Shown: in pieces, positions 1 through 13,119 of the stretch | Layout: every line of letters starts with the position of its first letter | How positions within the stretch are numbered: the stretch's first letter is position 1 | From: Solirubrobacter taibaiensis | Lineage (GTDB): Bacteria; Actinomycetota; Thermoleophilia; Solirubrobacterales; Solirubrobacteraceae | Assembly (NCBI GenBank): GCA_027587225.1 | Contig: JAPDDQ010000020.1 | Span: 1-64,000 of the forward strand | Reading direction: 5' to 3' | Length of the DNA: 64,000 nt | Position numbers and translations under genes: made by a program | The notes under the pieces: generated by a model | The model's database searches: none | What the model was told of the DNA's origin: nothing | The model's input: the letters and a program-made list of their open reading frames with translations, nothing else

Positions 1-110
1 CCGGGGCGGCGAGACGCGCGGGGCCGCCGCGCCGCGCCGTGCGCGTGGACGCGGTGGCGCGGACGCGCGCCCCGGAGGCGCGTGTCGTCGAGGCCGCCAA
101 CGCCGCGCCC

Positions 111-1085
111 CTAAAGCGCCGGGACGGCGGTGATCGCGTCTCGGATGATCTCCGAGCGCTGAAGGCCGGCGGCTTCCGGGGCGAGCATGATGCGGTGCGA
201 GAGCACGGCGTCGGCGAGCGCCTGGACGTCGTCGGGCAGCGCGTGGTCGCGGCCGTGGACGAGGGCGCGGGCCTTCGCGGCGCGCAGCAGCATCAGGCCC
301 GCGCGCGGGGAGGCGCCGAGCTCGGTGCGTTCGTCGTCGCGGGTGTGGCGGATCAGGGCGACGATGTAGTTGCGCAGAGCGGCTGAGGTGTGGACCCGGT
401 GCGCGGTCTCGACGGCGTCGACGATCTCGGCGCGGTCGGCCACCGGCTCCAGGTCCATGACGCGGTCGCGGGACTCGTGCCCCATCAGCATCCCGGCCTC
501 TTCCGCGGCGCTCGGGTAGCCGAGCGACAGGCGGACCATGAAGCGGTCGACCTGCGCCTCGGGCAGCGGATACGTGCCCTCGTACTCGACCGGGTTCTGC
601 GTCGCGAAGACGAGGAACGGCCGCGCGAGCTCGTGCGAGGTGGCCTCGACCGTGACCTGGCGCTCCTGCATGCACTCCAAAAGACCCGACTGGGTCTTGG
701 GCGAAGCGCGGTTGACCTCGTCCACCAGCACGACGTTGGCGAAGATCGGGCCGGGCCGGAACTCGAAGCGCGACTCGCGCTGGTTGTAGATCTGCGTGCC
801 GATGATGTCCGCGGGCAGCAGGTCGGCGGTGCACTGCACGCGCGCGAACTGGCAGTCGATCGAACGCGACAAAGCGCGGGCCAGGGCGGTCTTGCCGACG
901 CCCGGGTAGTCCTCGACGAGGATGTGCCCCTCGCTCAACATCGTCACGGTCAGGTGCTCGAGGACCTCGTCGCGGACCTGGACGGCCTTGCGGATGTTGT
1001 CCGTGATGCGGCGGGAAACGGATACCGCGGTGTCGATCTCCGCTTGCGCCAGGCGCTCGGGGACGGCTTCCTCGAGGGGTTCCAT
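111..1085 (-). CDS. MoxR-family AAA+ ATPase
   Basis: This 324-residue protein is a MoxR-type AAA+ ATPase, a family of chaperone-like ATPases that usually help assemble or activate metal- or vWA-containing partners. The Walker A loop PGVGKTALARA lies near residues 60-70 and the Walker B VLVDEVNRAS near residue 120. The sensor region FATQNPVEYEGTYPLPEAQ follows, and the C-terminal lid helices match the family. Length is normal. Its ATG directly follows the coaBC stop codon, so the two are probably cotranscribed. MoxR genes are commonly followed by a DUF58/vWA gene. The 110 bases left of this gene could hold the start of one, but too little is present to decide, so the natural partner is unknown. 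Confidence 0.93.
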   Translation of the reverse strand: MEPLEEAVPERLAQAEIDTAVSVSRRITDNIRKAVQVRDEVLEHLTVTMLSEGHILVEDYPGVGKTALARALSRSIDCQFARVQCTADLLPADIIGTQIYNQRESRFEFRPGPIFANVVLVDEVNRASPKTQSGLLECMQERQVTVEATSHELARPFLVFATQNPVEYEGTYPLPEAQVDRFMVRLSLGYPSAAEEAGMLMGHESRDRVMDLEPVADRAEIVDAVETAHRVHTSAALRNYIVALIRHTRDDERTELGASPRAGLMLLRAAKARALVHGRDHALPDDVQALADAVLSHRIMLAPEAAGLQRSEIIRDAITAVPAL

Positions 1086-2339
1086 TCAGCGGACCTTTGT
1101 GTCGTTTGATGAAGGGCGGTTCAAGACGTGGTCGAGGATGGCGTCAGCGACCGCATCCTTGGACGTCTTGGGGACGTGGTGCTCGCCGTCGGCCTTGACG
1201 ATCCACACCTCGTTGTCAGAAGCGTCGAACCCGATGCCGGCACCGCTCACGTCATTCACGACGACGGCATCCAATTTCTTGCGCTCGAGTTTTCCGCGGC
1301 CGTATTCCAAGGCGCCGGAGCCGTGCTCAGCGGCGAACCCGACGAGCAGCTGGCCGGGGCGGCGACGATCCGCGAGTGACGAGAGCACGTCCGTTGTACG
1401 GACGAGACGCAGGTTCAGTTCCCCGCCGGTCTGATCCTTCTTGAGCTTGCCGCCGTGGGCCGCCTCCGGCCGGTAGTCGGCGACAGCGGCGGCCATGATC
1501 AGCACGTCGCACGCGTCGAAACGCGAAGCACAGGCATCGGCGAGCTCGGCGGCGGTCCCCACGTCCACATACTCGATGCCCGCTGTGCGCGAGAGCGACA
1601 CGTTGGCGGCCACGACCGTGACGTTGGCGCCGCGCCGCTTGGCCGCCTCCGCCAGCGCGAACCCCATCCGCCCGGACGAGCGGTTGCCGATGAAGCGCAC
1701 GGCGTCGATCGGCTCGCGCGTGCCCCCCGCACTGACGAGCACGTTCACGCCACGCAGCGACGAGCCACCGGTCAGCACGCCCTCGACCGCCTCCAGCAGC
1801 CCGGGCGGCTCCGGCAGCCGGCCCACCCCGAACTCCCCGGGCGAACCGAGCGGTCCGACACCCGGCTCGAGCACCGTCACCCCGCGCGCCCGCAGGACCG
1901 CGAGGTTCGCCTGGGTGGCGGGATGCTCATACATCGCGTTGTTCATGGCCGGAGCGACGATCAGCGGTCGCCGGCAGGCCAACGCGGCCGCCGTGAGCAG
2001 GTTGTCGGCGAGCCCACTCGCCAGTTTCGCGAGCGTCTCGGCGGTGGCGGGCGCGATCAGATACGCGTCCGCGCGCTCTACCAGCGCGAGATGAGACAGC
2101 GGCGCGTGCTCAGGCAGCGGGTCGCCGGGAAAGACGCCACGCAACGGATCCGGCTCCCACTCGGTCACCAGCACGGGCGCGCCGGTGATCCCCGCGAAGG
2201 AGGCCGTCCCCACGAACCGGGTGGACGCCTCCGTCTGCACGACGCGCACGCTGTGCCCGGCCTTCATCGCCAGCCGGGTGAACTCCAGGGCCTTGTAGGC
2301 CGCGATGCCGCCGCACACACCGAGAAGGATGCGCGGCAT
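1086..2339 (-). CDS. coaBC: Bifunctional phosphopantothenoylcysteine decarboxylase / phosphopantothenate-cysteine ligase
   Basis: CoaBC performs two consecutive steps of coenzyme A synthesis in the cytoplasm: ligation of cysteine to 4'-phosphopantothenate, then FMN-dependent decarboxylation. The N-terminal CoaC flavoprotein domain (about residues 1-180) starts with the nucleotide-fold segment LLGVCGGIAAYKA and carries the family motif APAMNNAMYEHPA. The CoaB domain (about 195-400) begins VLVSAGGTREPIDAVRFI and contains the ligase motif KLERKKLDAVVVND. At 417 residues the length is typical. It lies 10 bases after rpoZ and abuts the moxR-like gene, which fits the gmk-rpoZ-coaBC order known in actinobacteria. 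Confidence 0.97.
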   Translation of the reverse strand: MPRILLGVCGGIAAYKALEFTRLAMKAGHSVRVVQTEASTRFVGTASFAGITGAPVLVTEWEPDPLRGVFPGDPLPEHAPLSHLALVERADAYLIAPATAETLAKLASGLADNLLTAAALACRRPLIVAPAMNNAMYEHPATQANLAVLRARGVTVLEPGVGPLGSPGEFGVGRLPEPPGLLEAVEGVLTGGSSLRGVNVLVSAGGTREPIDAVRFIGNRSSGRMGFALAEAAKRRGANVTVVAANVSLSRTAGIEYVDVGTAAELADACASRFDACDVLIMAAAVADYRPEAAHGGKLKKDQTGGELNLRLVRTTDVLSSLADRRRPGQLLVGFAAEHGSGALEYGRGKLERKKLDAVVVNDVSGAGIGFDASDNEVWIVKADGEHHVPKTSKDAVADAILDHVLNRPSSNDTKVR

Positions 2340-2349
2340 GCGAGACCGC

Positions 2350-2577
2350 TTAGCGGTAGCGGTACGCGACCTTGCCGGTCGCGACTTCCTCGAGCGCGAT
2401 CGTCAGGTAGTTCTTCGACGCGGTGTCCACCATCGGGGGCGGAAACTCCTCGAACGTTCCCTCGCCCAGATTGTGGTAGTAGGAATTGATCTGGCGGGCA
2501 CGCTTAGCGGCAACGATCACGCTGGCGTACGGGGAATCGACATGCTCGAGCAGGCGGTCTACGCGCGGAGAAATCAC
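2350..2577 (-). CDS. rpoZ: DNA-directed RNA polymerase omega subunit
   Basis: This 75-residue protein is the omega subunit, which helps fold and hold the beta-prime subunit of RNA polymerase. The actinobacterial omega pattern is visible: DSPYASVIVAAKRARQINSY near residues 14-33, then NYLTIALEEVATGKVAYR at the C-terminus. The start is a GTG. The only nearby ATG is out of frame and meets a stop at once. The first 12 codons overlap, on the other strand, the start of the secreted propeller gene at 2542, so the two divergent genes share 36 bases of coding DNA and their promoters must lie inside each other. Confidence 0.95.
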   Translation of the reverse strand: MISPRVDRLLEHVDSPYASVIVAAKRARQINSYYHNLGEGTFEEFPPPMVDTASKNYLTIALEEVATGKVAYRYR

Positions 2578-3813
2578 ACCGCCATTCTAGCTGGCGTTTT
2601 TTCGCTGCTCTTATGCGGTTCCGCGCAGGCCGCGGACACCCTCCGGCTCGGCCTCCAGAGCACGCTCAGGCAGGTGGTCGCCGGCCCCGACGGCGGCGCC
2701 TGGGCGGGCGTCTACTCATACGAGCGCGCACGGATCATCCGGGTCATGCCCCAGGGCGCGATCCGGCCCACGCCGGTCGAGTACCTCGGCGACGGCGGAC
2801 TCGGGCCTGACGGCCAGGCCTGGTTCGTGGAGGGCCGCGGCGTCACGCGCATCGACGCCGGAGGCGTCAAGACCGCGATCCCAGTCGAGAACGTGCCCTT
2901 CGGCCAGCTCACGACCGGTCCCGACGGAACCGCATGGCTGACCGGCAACGAGGTGATCCTGCGGGTCGCTCCCGACGGCACCGTGGCCCCCACCCCGCTG
3001 ACCGTGCCCAACTGCCCGGAGTTCCGCCCGTACGTGCTCGCGCGAGCGTCCGATGGGGCGATGTGGTTCGGCGACCTGTGCGGGCTCGTGCGCCTCCCGG
3101 CCGGCGGGACCCCGACCGTGGTGGCCAAGCCCGAGCGCGTCCTGTTCCCACGCAAGCTGGTGCCCGACCCTCATGGCGGTGTGTGGTTCTCCACCGACCG
3201 TGAGCCGGGCGGCGGGCACGTCGACGCCGCCGGTCGCCTGACCCTCCTCAAGAGCAGGGACCCGTTCGGCATGCAGGACGTCGCGGTGGCACCCGATGGC
3301 AGCACTTGGTTCGCGGGCGGCAAGTGCACGATCTCGCGCGCGGGCGCCGACGGGACGCTCACCACACAACCGACGGCGATCCCGGCGTGGCACGTCGGGT
3401 TCGACCCCGCAGGCGGACTGTGGCTCGGAAGCCTCGCCCGCCTGCAGCACACCACGCTCGACGCGCCCGCCGGCCGGTGCGACGACACCCCGCCGAGCGC
3501 GCGCGTCGTCCCCGACCCGTCCAAGCCCGTCAGCCTCGCGACCCTGCGTCGCCAAGGCGGCTTCAAGATCACGCTCCGTGAGCCGTTCGCGATCGAGGGC
3601 TACGTGTTCGACAGCGACGCCGACGAGACCATCGCGGGCGTCGACCGGGCCGTCACCGCGCGTGGCGGCCGCACCGTGCGCCTCGCCACGAGCCCGCGGC
3701 TGCTCCGCAGGATCGCGCGTCACACGGGCCAACCGCTCGGACTCACCGCCGACATCCGCGACCGCGAAGGCAACTACGCCAGTCTCGAGTACGAGTTGCG
3801 GTTCAAGCCATGA
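2542..3813 (+). CDS. Secreted beta-propeller protein (virginiamycin B lyase/NHL-like), copy A
   Basis: The product (423 residues from ATG 2542) begins with a clear signal peptide: RRNHT, a hydrophobic stretch AILAGVFSLLLCG, then a cleavage site at SAQA-A. The body repeats the PDGxxWF-type blade motif (for example GPDGQAWFVEG, DGAMWFGD, PDGSTWFAGG), typical of virginiamycin-B-lyase-like or NHL propellers. A roughly 110-residue C-terminal domain after CDDTPPSARV has no function I recognise. A longer frame exists upstream, but it lacks a signal peptide and runs antisense to rpoZ and coaBC, so I chose ATG 2542. Its stop overlaps the start of copy B (ATGA). Blade-type propellers of this kind are often not lyases, so the substrate is unknown. 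Confidence 0.85.
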   Translation: MLEQAVYARRNHTAILAGVFSLLLCGSAQAADTLRLGLQSTLRQVVAGPDGGAWAGVYSYERARIIRVMPQGAIRPTPVEYLGDGGLGPDGQAWFVEGRGVTRIDAGGVKTAIPVENVPFGQLTTGPDGTAWLTGNEVILRVAPDGTVAPTPLTVPNCPEFRPYVLARASDGAMWFGDLCGLVRLPAGGTPTVVAKPERVLFPRKLVPDPHGGVWFSTDREPGGGHVDAAGRLTLLKSRDPFGMQDVAVAPDGSTWFAGGKCTISRAGADGTLTTQPTAIPAWHVGFDPAGGLWLGSLARLQHTTLDAPAGRCDDTPPSARVVPDPSKPVSLATLRRQGGFKITLREPFAIEGYVFDSDADETIAGVDRAVTARGGRTVRLATSPRLLRRIARHTGQPLGLTADIRDREGNYASLEYELRFKP

Positions 3814-4994
3814 CCCGTCGAGTGCTTGGCGCGTCCATCGTCGCGCTTGCGCTCGCGCCGCCCGCCCACGCCGGTGAGGTCGGCCGCATCCCGCTCGACC
3901 GGATCATGTACGACGTGGTGGCCGACCCCGCGGGCGGCGCCTGGGTGCTGCACACGAAGGACTTCCAGCGGACCGAGGTCACCCGCTTGGACGCGGGTCG
4001 CCCGGCCCGGTCCTCGACCCGCCTTCGTGGGCGCCCCGGTGGCGCGGCCGTCGGCCCCGACGGGAACCTGTGGTTGGAGGCGAGCGAGCGGGTGCACCGG
4101 ATCGACCGCGAGGCGCGGCGCTCCATCGTCACGCGGTTCCTCGGCGCCGAGAGCATCGAGCCCGCGCTCGCGGCCGGCCCCGACGGCACGATGTGGGCGG
4201 CCACGAACGTCAACCATCGCCTCGCGCGGATCTCGTCCGCGGGCGTGGTCTCCGCCTCGCCGTTCCCGGCGCCGCCGTGCGACGAGGGCACCGAGATCAC
4301 CGACATCGCGCGCGCCTCCGACGGTGCCATGTGGATCGCCGACGCCGACTGCCGCCGCCTGGTCCGCGTCCCGGTCGAGGGCGCCGCTTCGGTCGTCTCG
4401 CTCGGCGAACTCGAACCCGCCCAGCTCGAGCCGGATCTCGCCGGCGGCGTGTGGTTCACGGCGGACGACCTCGTCGGGCACAGCGGCGGCGCACGGCACA
4501 CCGTCAAAGCCGTGCGGGACATCGCGGTCACGTCCGACGGCACGATCTTGGCCGCGGATGGGTCATGCACGCTCAAACGCATCGGTGGCGCGCCCGTCCC
4601 GGCGCCGCTCCCGGCGGCGCGGATCGACGTCGCGGGCGGCAACCTCTACGTGGCCAGCGCCACACGGGTCTTCCAGAACCTCGACGGCGGCTCGTGCGAC
4701 GACACACCGCCGAAGGTGACCCTCCGCCCGCGCCGCCTGTCACTGGCCGCGTTCAAACGCGGCGCGCTGCGGGTGACCGTAAAGGAGCCCGCCCACCTCG
4801 CGTTCTTCGTCGAGGAGGAGGAGTTCTTCCACGACAAGATCATGTCCCGTGCCGGCACCTGGCGCGTGAAGCCGAGCAAGGCGGCGCTGCGCCGGATCGG
4901 GAATCGGCGCAGCTTCTACTTCGTGCTCACCGCCACCGACGCCGACGGCTACGACGGCGGCACGGACGGCTACATCCGGCTGACGACCCGCTGA
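3810..4994 (+). CDS. Secreted beta-propeller protein, copy B
   Basis: This 394-residue paralogue of the preceding gene overlaps it by four bases, so the two are translationally coupled. The signal peptide is short (MTRRVLGASIVALALAPPAHA). The propeller shows GPDGNLWLEAS, GPDGTMWAATN and SDGAMWIAD blades. The C-terminal domain begins CDDTPPKVTL like that of copy A, and the pair probably arose by tandem duplication. The 3' end overlaps the 3' end of gmk by 25 bases in convergent orientation. The role is not predictable beyond an extracytoplasmic sensor or binding propeller. Confidence 0.83.
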   Translation: MTRRVLGASIVALALAPPAHAGEVGRIPLDRIMYDVVADPAGGAWVLHTKDFQRTEVTRLDAGRPARSSTRLRGRPGGAAVGPDGNLWLEASERVHRIDREARRSIVTRFLGAESIEPALAAGPDGTMWAATNVNHRLARISSAGVVSASPFPAPPCDEGTEITDIARASDGAMWIADADCRRLVRVPVEGAASVVSLGELEPAQLEPDLAGGVWFTADDLVGHSGGARHTVKAVRDIAVTSDGTILAADGSCTLKRIGGAPVPAPLPAARIDVAGGNLYVASATRVFQNLDGGSCDDTPPKVTLRPRRLSLAAFKRGALRVTVKEPAHLAFFVEEEEFFHDKIMSRAGTWRVKPSKAALRRIGNRRSFYFVLTATDADGYDGGTDGYIRLTTR

Positions 4995-5521
4995 AGCTCG
5001 TCGATCGCGTCGTCGAGGCGATCGTTGACGACCACGTGGGAGAACTCGTCCTGCGCGGCAAGCTCGGACTTGGCCACCTGCAGGCGACGGTCGATCTCCT
5101 CGCGCGTGTCCGTGTCACGCCCGATGAGCCGGTTCAGCAGCGTGCGCTCGTCAGGCGGAGCGATGAAGATCCGGACGGCCTCGGGCATGGTCTGCGCGAT
5201 CTGGCGCGCGCCCTGGACCTCGATCTCCAGCACGACGGAGTGCCCCTCGGCGATGCGTTTGTCCAGTTCGCTGCGCAGCGTGCCGTAGCGGCGACCCGAG
5301 TACTCGGCGTGCTCGACGAAGTCACCCGCCTCGATGCGGCGCAGGAACTCCGCCTCGTCGAGGAAGTGGTAGTGCACGCCCTGCGTCTCCCCCAATCGCG
5401 GCCGGCGCGTGGTGGCGGACACCGCGAGTTCGAGCTCGGGCATCCGCTCGCGGAGGGTGCGGATCAGCGTTCCCTTCCCGACCCCCGAGGGGCCGGTGAT
5501 CACGAAGACCTTCGCGGGCAA
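4970..5521 (-). CDS. gmk: Guanylate kinase
   Basis: Guanylate kinase converts GMP to GDP with ATP. The P-loop GPSGVGKGTLIRTLRERM starts near residue 9. The GMP-binding segment SATTRRPRLGETQGVHYHF follows, and LEIEVQGARQIAQTMPEAV is also characteristic. At 183 residues the length is normal. It starts immediately after the mihF stop codon, so mihF and gmk form an operon. In related bacteria rpoZ follows gmk directly; here two opposite-strand propeller genes intervene. Confidence 0.97.
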   Translation of the reverse strand: MPAKVFVITGPSGVGKGTLIRTLRERMPELELAVSATTRRPRLGETQGVHYHFLDEAEFLRRIEAGDFVEHAEYSGRRYGTLRSELDKRIAEGHSVVLEIEVQGARQIAQTMPEAVRIFIAPPDERTLLNRLIGRDTDTREEIDRRLQVAKSELAAQDEFSHVVVNDRLDDAIDELQRVVSRM

Positions 5522-5866
5522 CTAGCGACGAAGCATCGAGATCAGCTCGGCGCGCTGGCGCTCCGAGAGACCACCGATGGTCTTCGAGGGTGAGATGCGG
5601 CAGACCTGCAAGACCTTGTTCACCTTTACGCGCCCGTACTTCGGGACCGCGAGCAGCATGTCGAAGACCTTCGCCGTTTCGATGTAGTCGGGAGGCTCCA
5701 TCAGCAGGAGATGGATGCTGACCCGTCCAGCCTTGAGGTCTCGCTTCAGCGACGCGCGCCGCGTCCGGATCTCGTTCGCGCGTTGGAGCGCCTCCATGCG
5801 CTGGACGAGGGAACGCTCTGGGGCAGCCGTGGTGGGCTTGGCGGGCGTCTTCGTCGCTGGCGGCAT
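5522..5866 (-). CDS. mihF: Actinobacterial integration host factor (mIHF)
   Basis: This small basic nucleoid protein (114 residues from ATG 5866) matches actinobacterial mIHF, unrelated to the two-subunit IHF of enterobacteria. Family features are the helical stretch ANEIRTRRASLKRDLKAG and the helix-two-turn-helix DNA-binding segment VPKYGRVKVNKVLQVCRI, followed by GGLSERQRAELISML. The P/A/K/T-rich N-terminal 20 residues are variable in the family. An upstream ATG at 5920 is also in frame. I prefer 5866 because a good -10 sits just before it and homology starts downstream. It is expected to compact DNA and assist recombination. Confidence 0.92.
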   Translation of the reverse strand: MPPATKTPAKPTTAAPERSLVQRMEALQRANEIRTRRASLKRDLKAGRVSIHLLLMEPPDYIETAKVFDMLLAVPKYGRVKVNKVLQVCRISPSKTIGGLSERQRAELISMLRR

Positions 5867-5874
5867 GGGCGGCG

Positions 5875-5902
5875 AGTCTACAGCGCTGGGAGCGGCCGAC
5901 AA
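5875..5902 (-). promoter_or_regulatory. Candidate mihF promoter, leaderless type
   Basis: On the minus strand TTGTCG (5897-5902) and TAGACT (5875-5880) are separated by 16 bases and resemble -35 and -10 boxes. The -10 lies eight bases before ATG 5866, so transcription would begin at or next to the start codon. There is no Shine-Dalgarno sequence, which fits a leaderless mRNA as is common in actinobacteria. Inferred from position and sequence only. Confidence 0.4.
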
Positions 5903-6023
5903 GGGTCCTGAGTGAAACATGGCTCCATCTGAACTTGAGGTTCAATCCTGCGACGGGTGTCAATAACCAAGCCGTGCGTTTGCAGGGCTTTTCCTGGACA
6001 AAGGTTCAGGCCAGGACCGAGCG

Positions 6024-6088
6024 TCCAGTCCGGTTGGACTGGAGGTCTCGACCCCGATCTGCGCCCGCACGCAGGAAGTGCGGGCGCA
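6024..6088 (-). terminator. Two hairpins after carB, likely pyr operon terminator
   Basis: Directly downstream of the carB stop is a perfect 11-bp inverted repeat (TGCGCCCGCAC at 6060-6070 and GTGCGGGCGCA at 6078-6088, 7-base loop). Further on is an 8-bp one (TCCAGTCC at 6024-6031 and GGACTGGA at 6036-6043, loop GGTT). Neither has a good T tract. Together they probably end pyr operon transcription ahead of mihF. The rest of 5903-6103 holds no gene I can support. Confidence 0.6.
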
Positions 6089-6103
6089 CTTTATCCCATC
6101 GAT

Positions 6104-9158
<3,055 letters not shown>

Positions 9159-9166
<8 letters not shown>

Positions 9167-10255
9167 GGGAGGCCTCGAACAGCGCGATGAACTCGTCGAA
9201 GAGCCCGAGGGAGTCGTTGGGGCCGGGGCCGGCCTCGGGGTGGTACTGGACGCAGCCGGCGGGGACGTCGAGCAGGCGGATTCCCTCGATCGTGTTGTCG
9301 TAGAGGTTCACGTGGGTGAGCTGCGCGGCACCGAGCTCGGACTCGATGATGTCGCCGGGCTGGCCGGCGACCGCGAAGCCGTGGTTCTGGCTCGTGATCG
9401 CGATCCGGCCGGTCCGCAGGTCCTTGACCGGGTGGTTGGCGCCGCGGTGTCCGAACGGGAGCTTGTAGGTCTCCAGCCCCGCGGCCCGCGAGAGCAGCTG
9501 ATGGCCGAGGCAGATGCCGAACACCGGCTTGGTGGTCAGCAGCGTGCGGATGTTCTCGACGATGTAATCCAGCGCGGCCGGGTCGCCCGGGCCCGGGACG
9601 AGGAAGAACCCGTCCGGGTCGGCGGCCAGCAGGTCCTCGGCCGACGTGGTGCACGGGTAGATCTCGAGCGTCGCGCCGCGCTGGGTGAAGTTGCGGATGA
9701 TGCTGCGCTTGATGCCGGTGTCGAGCGCGACGATCCGCGGGCCGTCGCCCTCGCCGGCGTAGATCTTCGGGGCGGCGATGGTCACCTCGCGGGCGAGGTC
9801 GCGGCCGACCATGCTGGGCTCGGCGTCGATCCGGTCGCGAGCTTCGCTAACGCTCACCTCGCTTAGGAAGATCCCGCCGCGCATGCTGCCCGCGGTGCGG
9901 ATGTGGCGCACCAGCGCGCGCGTGTCCACGCCCGCGATGCCCGGGATGTCGTTCTGCTTGAGCCAGGTGAGCCAGCCCATGTCGGCGCCGGGCGCGTCGT
10001 CGTAGTCGACCGCGGAGCGCATGATGGCGCCGCCCGCGTGGATGTGGTCGGACTCCATGAACTGCTCGGAGACGCCGTAGTTGCCGACGTGCGCGGTCGT
10101 GAACGTGATCAGCTGGCGCGCGAAGCTCGGGTCGGACATCGACTCCTGGTAGCCCGACATGCCGGTCGTGAAGACGACCTCGCCGGTCACCGAGCGCGGC
10201 GCACCGACGGCCTCGCCGTCGAAGCGCGTGCCGTCTTCCAGTAGGACGTAGGCGG

Positions 10256-10259
<4 letters not shown>
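9159..10259 (-). CDS. carA: Carbamoyl-phosphate synthase small (glutaminase) subunit
   Basis: CarA hydrolyses glutamine and channels ammonia to CarB. From ATG 10259 the protein has 366 residues and begins with the family's small N-terminal domain ([16 protein letters not shown]). The class I amidotransferase domain carries the nucleophile cysteine in [12 protein letters not shown] and the His-Glu pair in [14 protein letters not shown] longer frame continues upstream inside pyrC, but the ATG overlaps the pyrC stop as ATGA and gives the expected N-terminus. Cotranscribed with pyrC and carB. Confidence 0.97.
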
Positions 10260-11560
<1,301 letters not shown>

Positions 11561-11564
11561 GAAA

Positions 11565-12500
11565 TTAGGCGGGCACCGGGGCGGTCGTGAGGGTGGGCTT
11601 CGGCGCGGCGCGCCCGGTCAGCAGCTCGTACAGCACCGCCATGCGGACGACGACGCCCGCCTCGACCTGCTGACCGATCACGGCCTGTGGCGAGTCGATC
11701 ACCTCGGCGGAGAGCTCCACGCCGCGGTTGACGGGGCCGGGGTGCATGAGCACCTGGCGGGCGCCGAGCCGGCGGCCGTTGATCTGGTAGACGGCGGCGT
11801 ACTCGCGCAGGGACGGGACGAAGGAGTCGTTCATGCGCTCGTGCTGCATGCGCAGGGCGTAGACGACGTCGGCCTCCTTGAGGTCCGCGAGGTCGTACCG
11901 GACGTCGCACAGCGCTTCCATCCCGCGCGGGATGAGCGTCGGCGGGCCGCAGACGGTGACCTTCGCGCCCATCTTCTGGAAGGCGAGGATGCAGGAGCGG
12001 GCGACGCGGCTGTGCGTGATGTCGCCGACGATCCAGATGTTCTTGTCCTCGAGCGTGCCGAGCCGCTCGCGCAGCGTGTAGACGTCGAGCAGCGCCTGCG
12101 TCGGGTGCTCGTGCTTGCCGTCGCCCGCGTTGACGACGCTGGCGGTCGTCCAGCCGGCGACGAGCTGCGCGGCGCCGACGTACGGCGTGCGGATGACGAT
12201 CAGGTCCGGGCGGTACGCGGACATCGTCTGCACGGTGTCCTTGAGCGACTCGCCCTTGTCCACGGACGAGCCGGACGCGGCGAAGTTGATCACGTCGGCG
12301 GACAGCGACTTCGCGGCCAGCTCGAACGAGCTGCGCGTGCGCGTGGACGCTTCGTAGAAGAGGTTCAGGACGCGGCGGCCGCGCAGCGCCGGCACCTTCT
12401 TGATCTCGCGCTCGGAGACGTCCGTGAACGTCTTCGCGCGGTCCAGGATGCGCTCGATCGCCGCGCGGTCCAGGTCCTCGATCGACAGCAGGTGCCGCAT
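11565..12500 (-). CDS. pyrB: Aspartate carbamoyltransferase catalytic subunit
   Basis: PyrB joins carbamoyl phosphate to aspartate. The carbamoyl-phosphate loop EASTRTRSSFELAAKSL (near residue 50) and the aspartate-binding motif MHPGPVNRGVEL (near 255) are both intact, and 311 residues is the normal catalytic-chain length. No pyrI regulatory chain lies nearby, so regulation is expected through PyrR rather than allosteric PyrI. The start codon overlaps the pyrR stop by one base. Confidence 0.97.
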   Translation of the reverse strand: MRHLLSIEDLDRAAIERILDRAKTFTDVSEREIKKVPALRGRRVLNLFYEASTRTRSSFELAAKSLSADVINFAASGSSVDKGESLKDTVQTMSAYRPDLIVIRTPYVGAAQLVAGWTTASVVNAGDGKHEHPTQALLDVYTLRERLGTLEDKNIWIVGDITHSRVARSCILAFQKMGAKVTVCGPPTLIPRGMEALCDVRYDLADLKEADVVYALRMQHERMNDSFVPSLREYAAVYQINGRRLGARQVLMHPGPVNRGVELSAEVIDSPQAVIGQQVEAGVVVRMAVLYELLTGRAAPKPTLTTAPVPA

Positions 12501-13114
12501 TACGCGACCACCTTCCGGCCCCCGTGGTTGTTCATAGCGTCGTCGCCCCCCAGCGAGGGGGCGACAGGCGGTGCCTCCTCCTCAAGCTCGGTGATGGTCA
12601 CTTCGTCGGCCCCGTCCACTTCGCGGACGCGGACGTTCACGCGCTCGGAGCGCGCGGTCGGCAGGTTCTTGCCCACATAGTCGGGGCGCAGCGGCAGCTC
12701 GCGATGGCCACGGTCGGCCAGCACGGCGAGCTGGACGCGTGCGGGGCGGCCGTAGTCGAACAGCGCCTCGATCGCGGCCCGGACCGTACGGCCCGTGTAG
12801 AGCACGTCGTCGACGAGGACCACGGTGTAGTCCTCCATGCGGAAGTCCAGGTTGGACGCGTTCACGTGCGGGTCGGGCCGACGCGAGTTCAGGTCGTCGC
12901 GGTAGAACGCGATGTCGATGTCGCCGAGCGGCACCTCCTCGTCGAGGAGGTCGCACACCAAGCGGTGGAGGCGGGTGGCGAGGTGCGCGCCGCGCCGGTG
13001 GATGCCCACGAGGGCGACCGGACGACCACTGTTCTTCTCGACCACCTCGTGCGCGATGCGTACGAGCGTGCGGCGGATGTCGTCCTCGTCGAGGACGATC
13101 TTGGGTTCAGGCAC
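12500..13114 (-). CDS. pyrR: Pyrimidine operon regulator / uracil phosphoribosyltransferase
   Basis: PyrR binds pyr mRNA in response to UMP/UTP and also has uracil phosphoribosyltransferase activity. The PRPP-binding motif VVLVDDVLYTGRTVRAAIE (near residues 93-111) is canonical, as are the N-terminal RRTLVRIAHEVVEKN and LVGIHRRGAHLA. The protein is 204 residues with a short acidic C-terminal tail. It starts with GTG and is the first gene of the pyr operon, immediately downstream of its own RNA target. Confidence 0.96.
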   Translation of the reverse strand: MPEPKIVLDEDDIRRTLVRIAHEVVEKNSGRPVALVGIHRRGAHLATRLHRLVCDLLDEEVPLGDIDIAFYRDDLNSRRPDPHVNASNLDFRMEDYTVVLVDDVLYTGRTVRAAIEALFDYGRPARVQLAVLADRGHRELPLRPDYVGKNLPTARSERVNVRVREVDGADEVTITELEEEAPPVAPSLGGDDAMNNHGGRKVVA

Positions 13115-13119
13115 TCCGT

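Noticed and set aside
1-110. Start of a DUF58 gene downstream of MoxR
   Set aside because: Expected by context, but no clear start or motif is visible in 110 bases.
2305-2541. N-terminal extension of propeller copy A
   Set aside because: Lacks a signal peptide and is antisense to rpoZ and coaBC; the start at 2542 gives a normal signal peptide.
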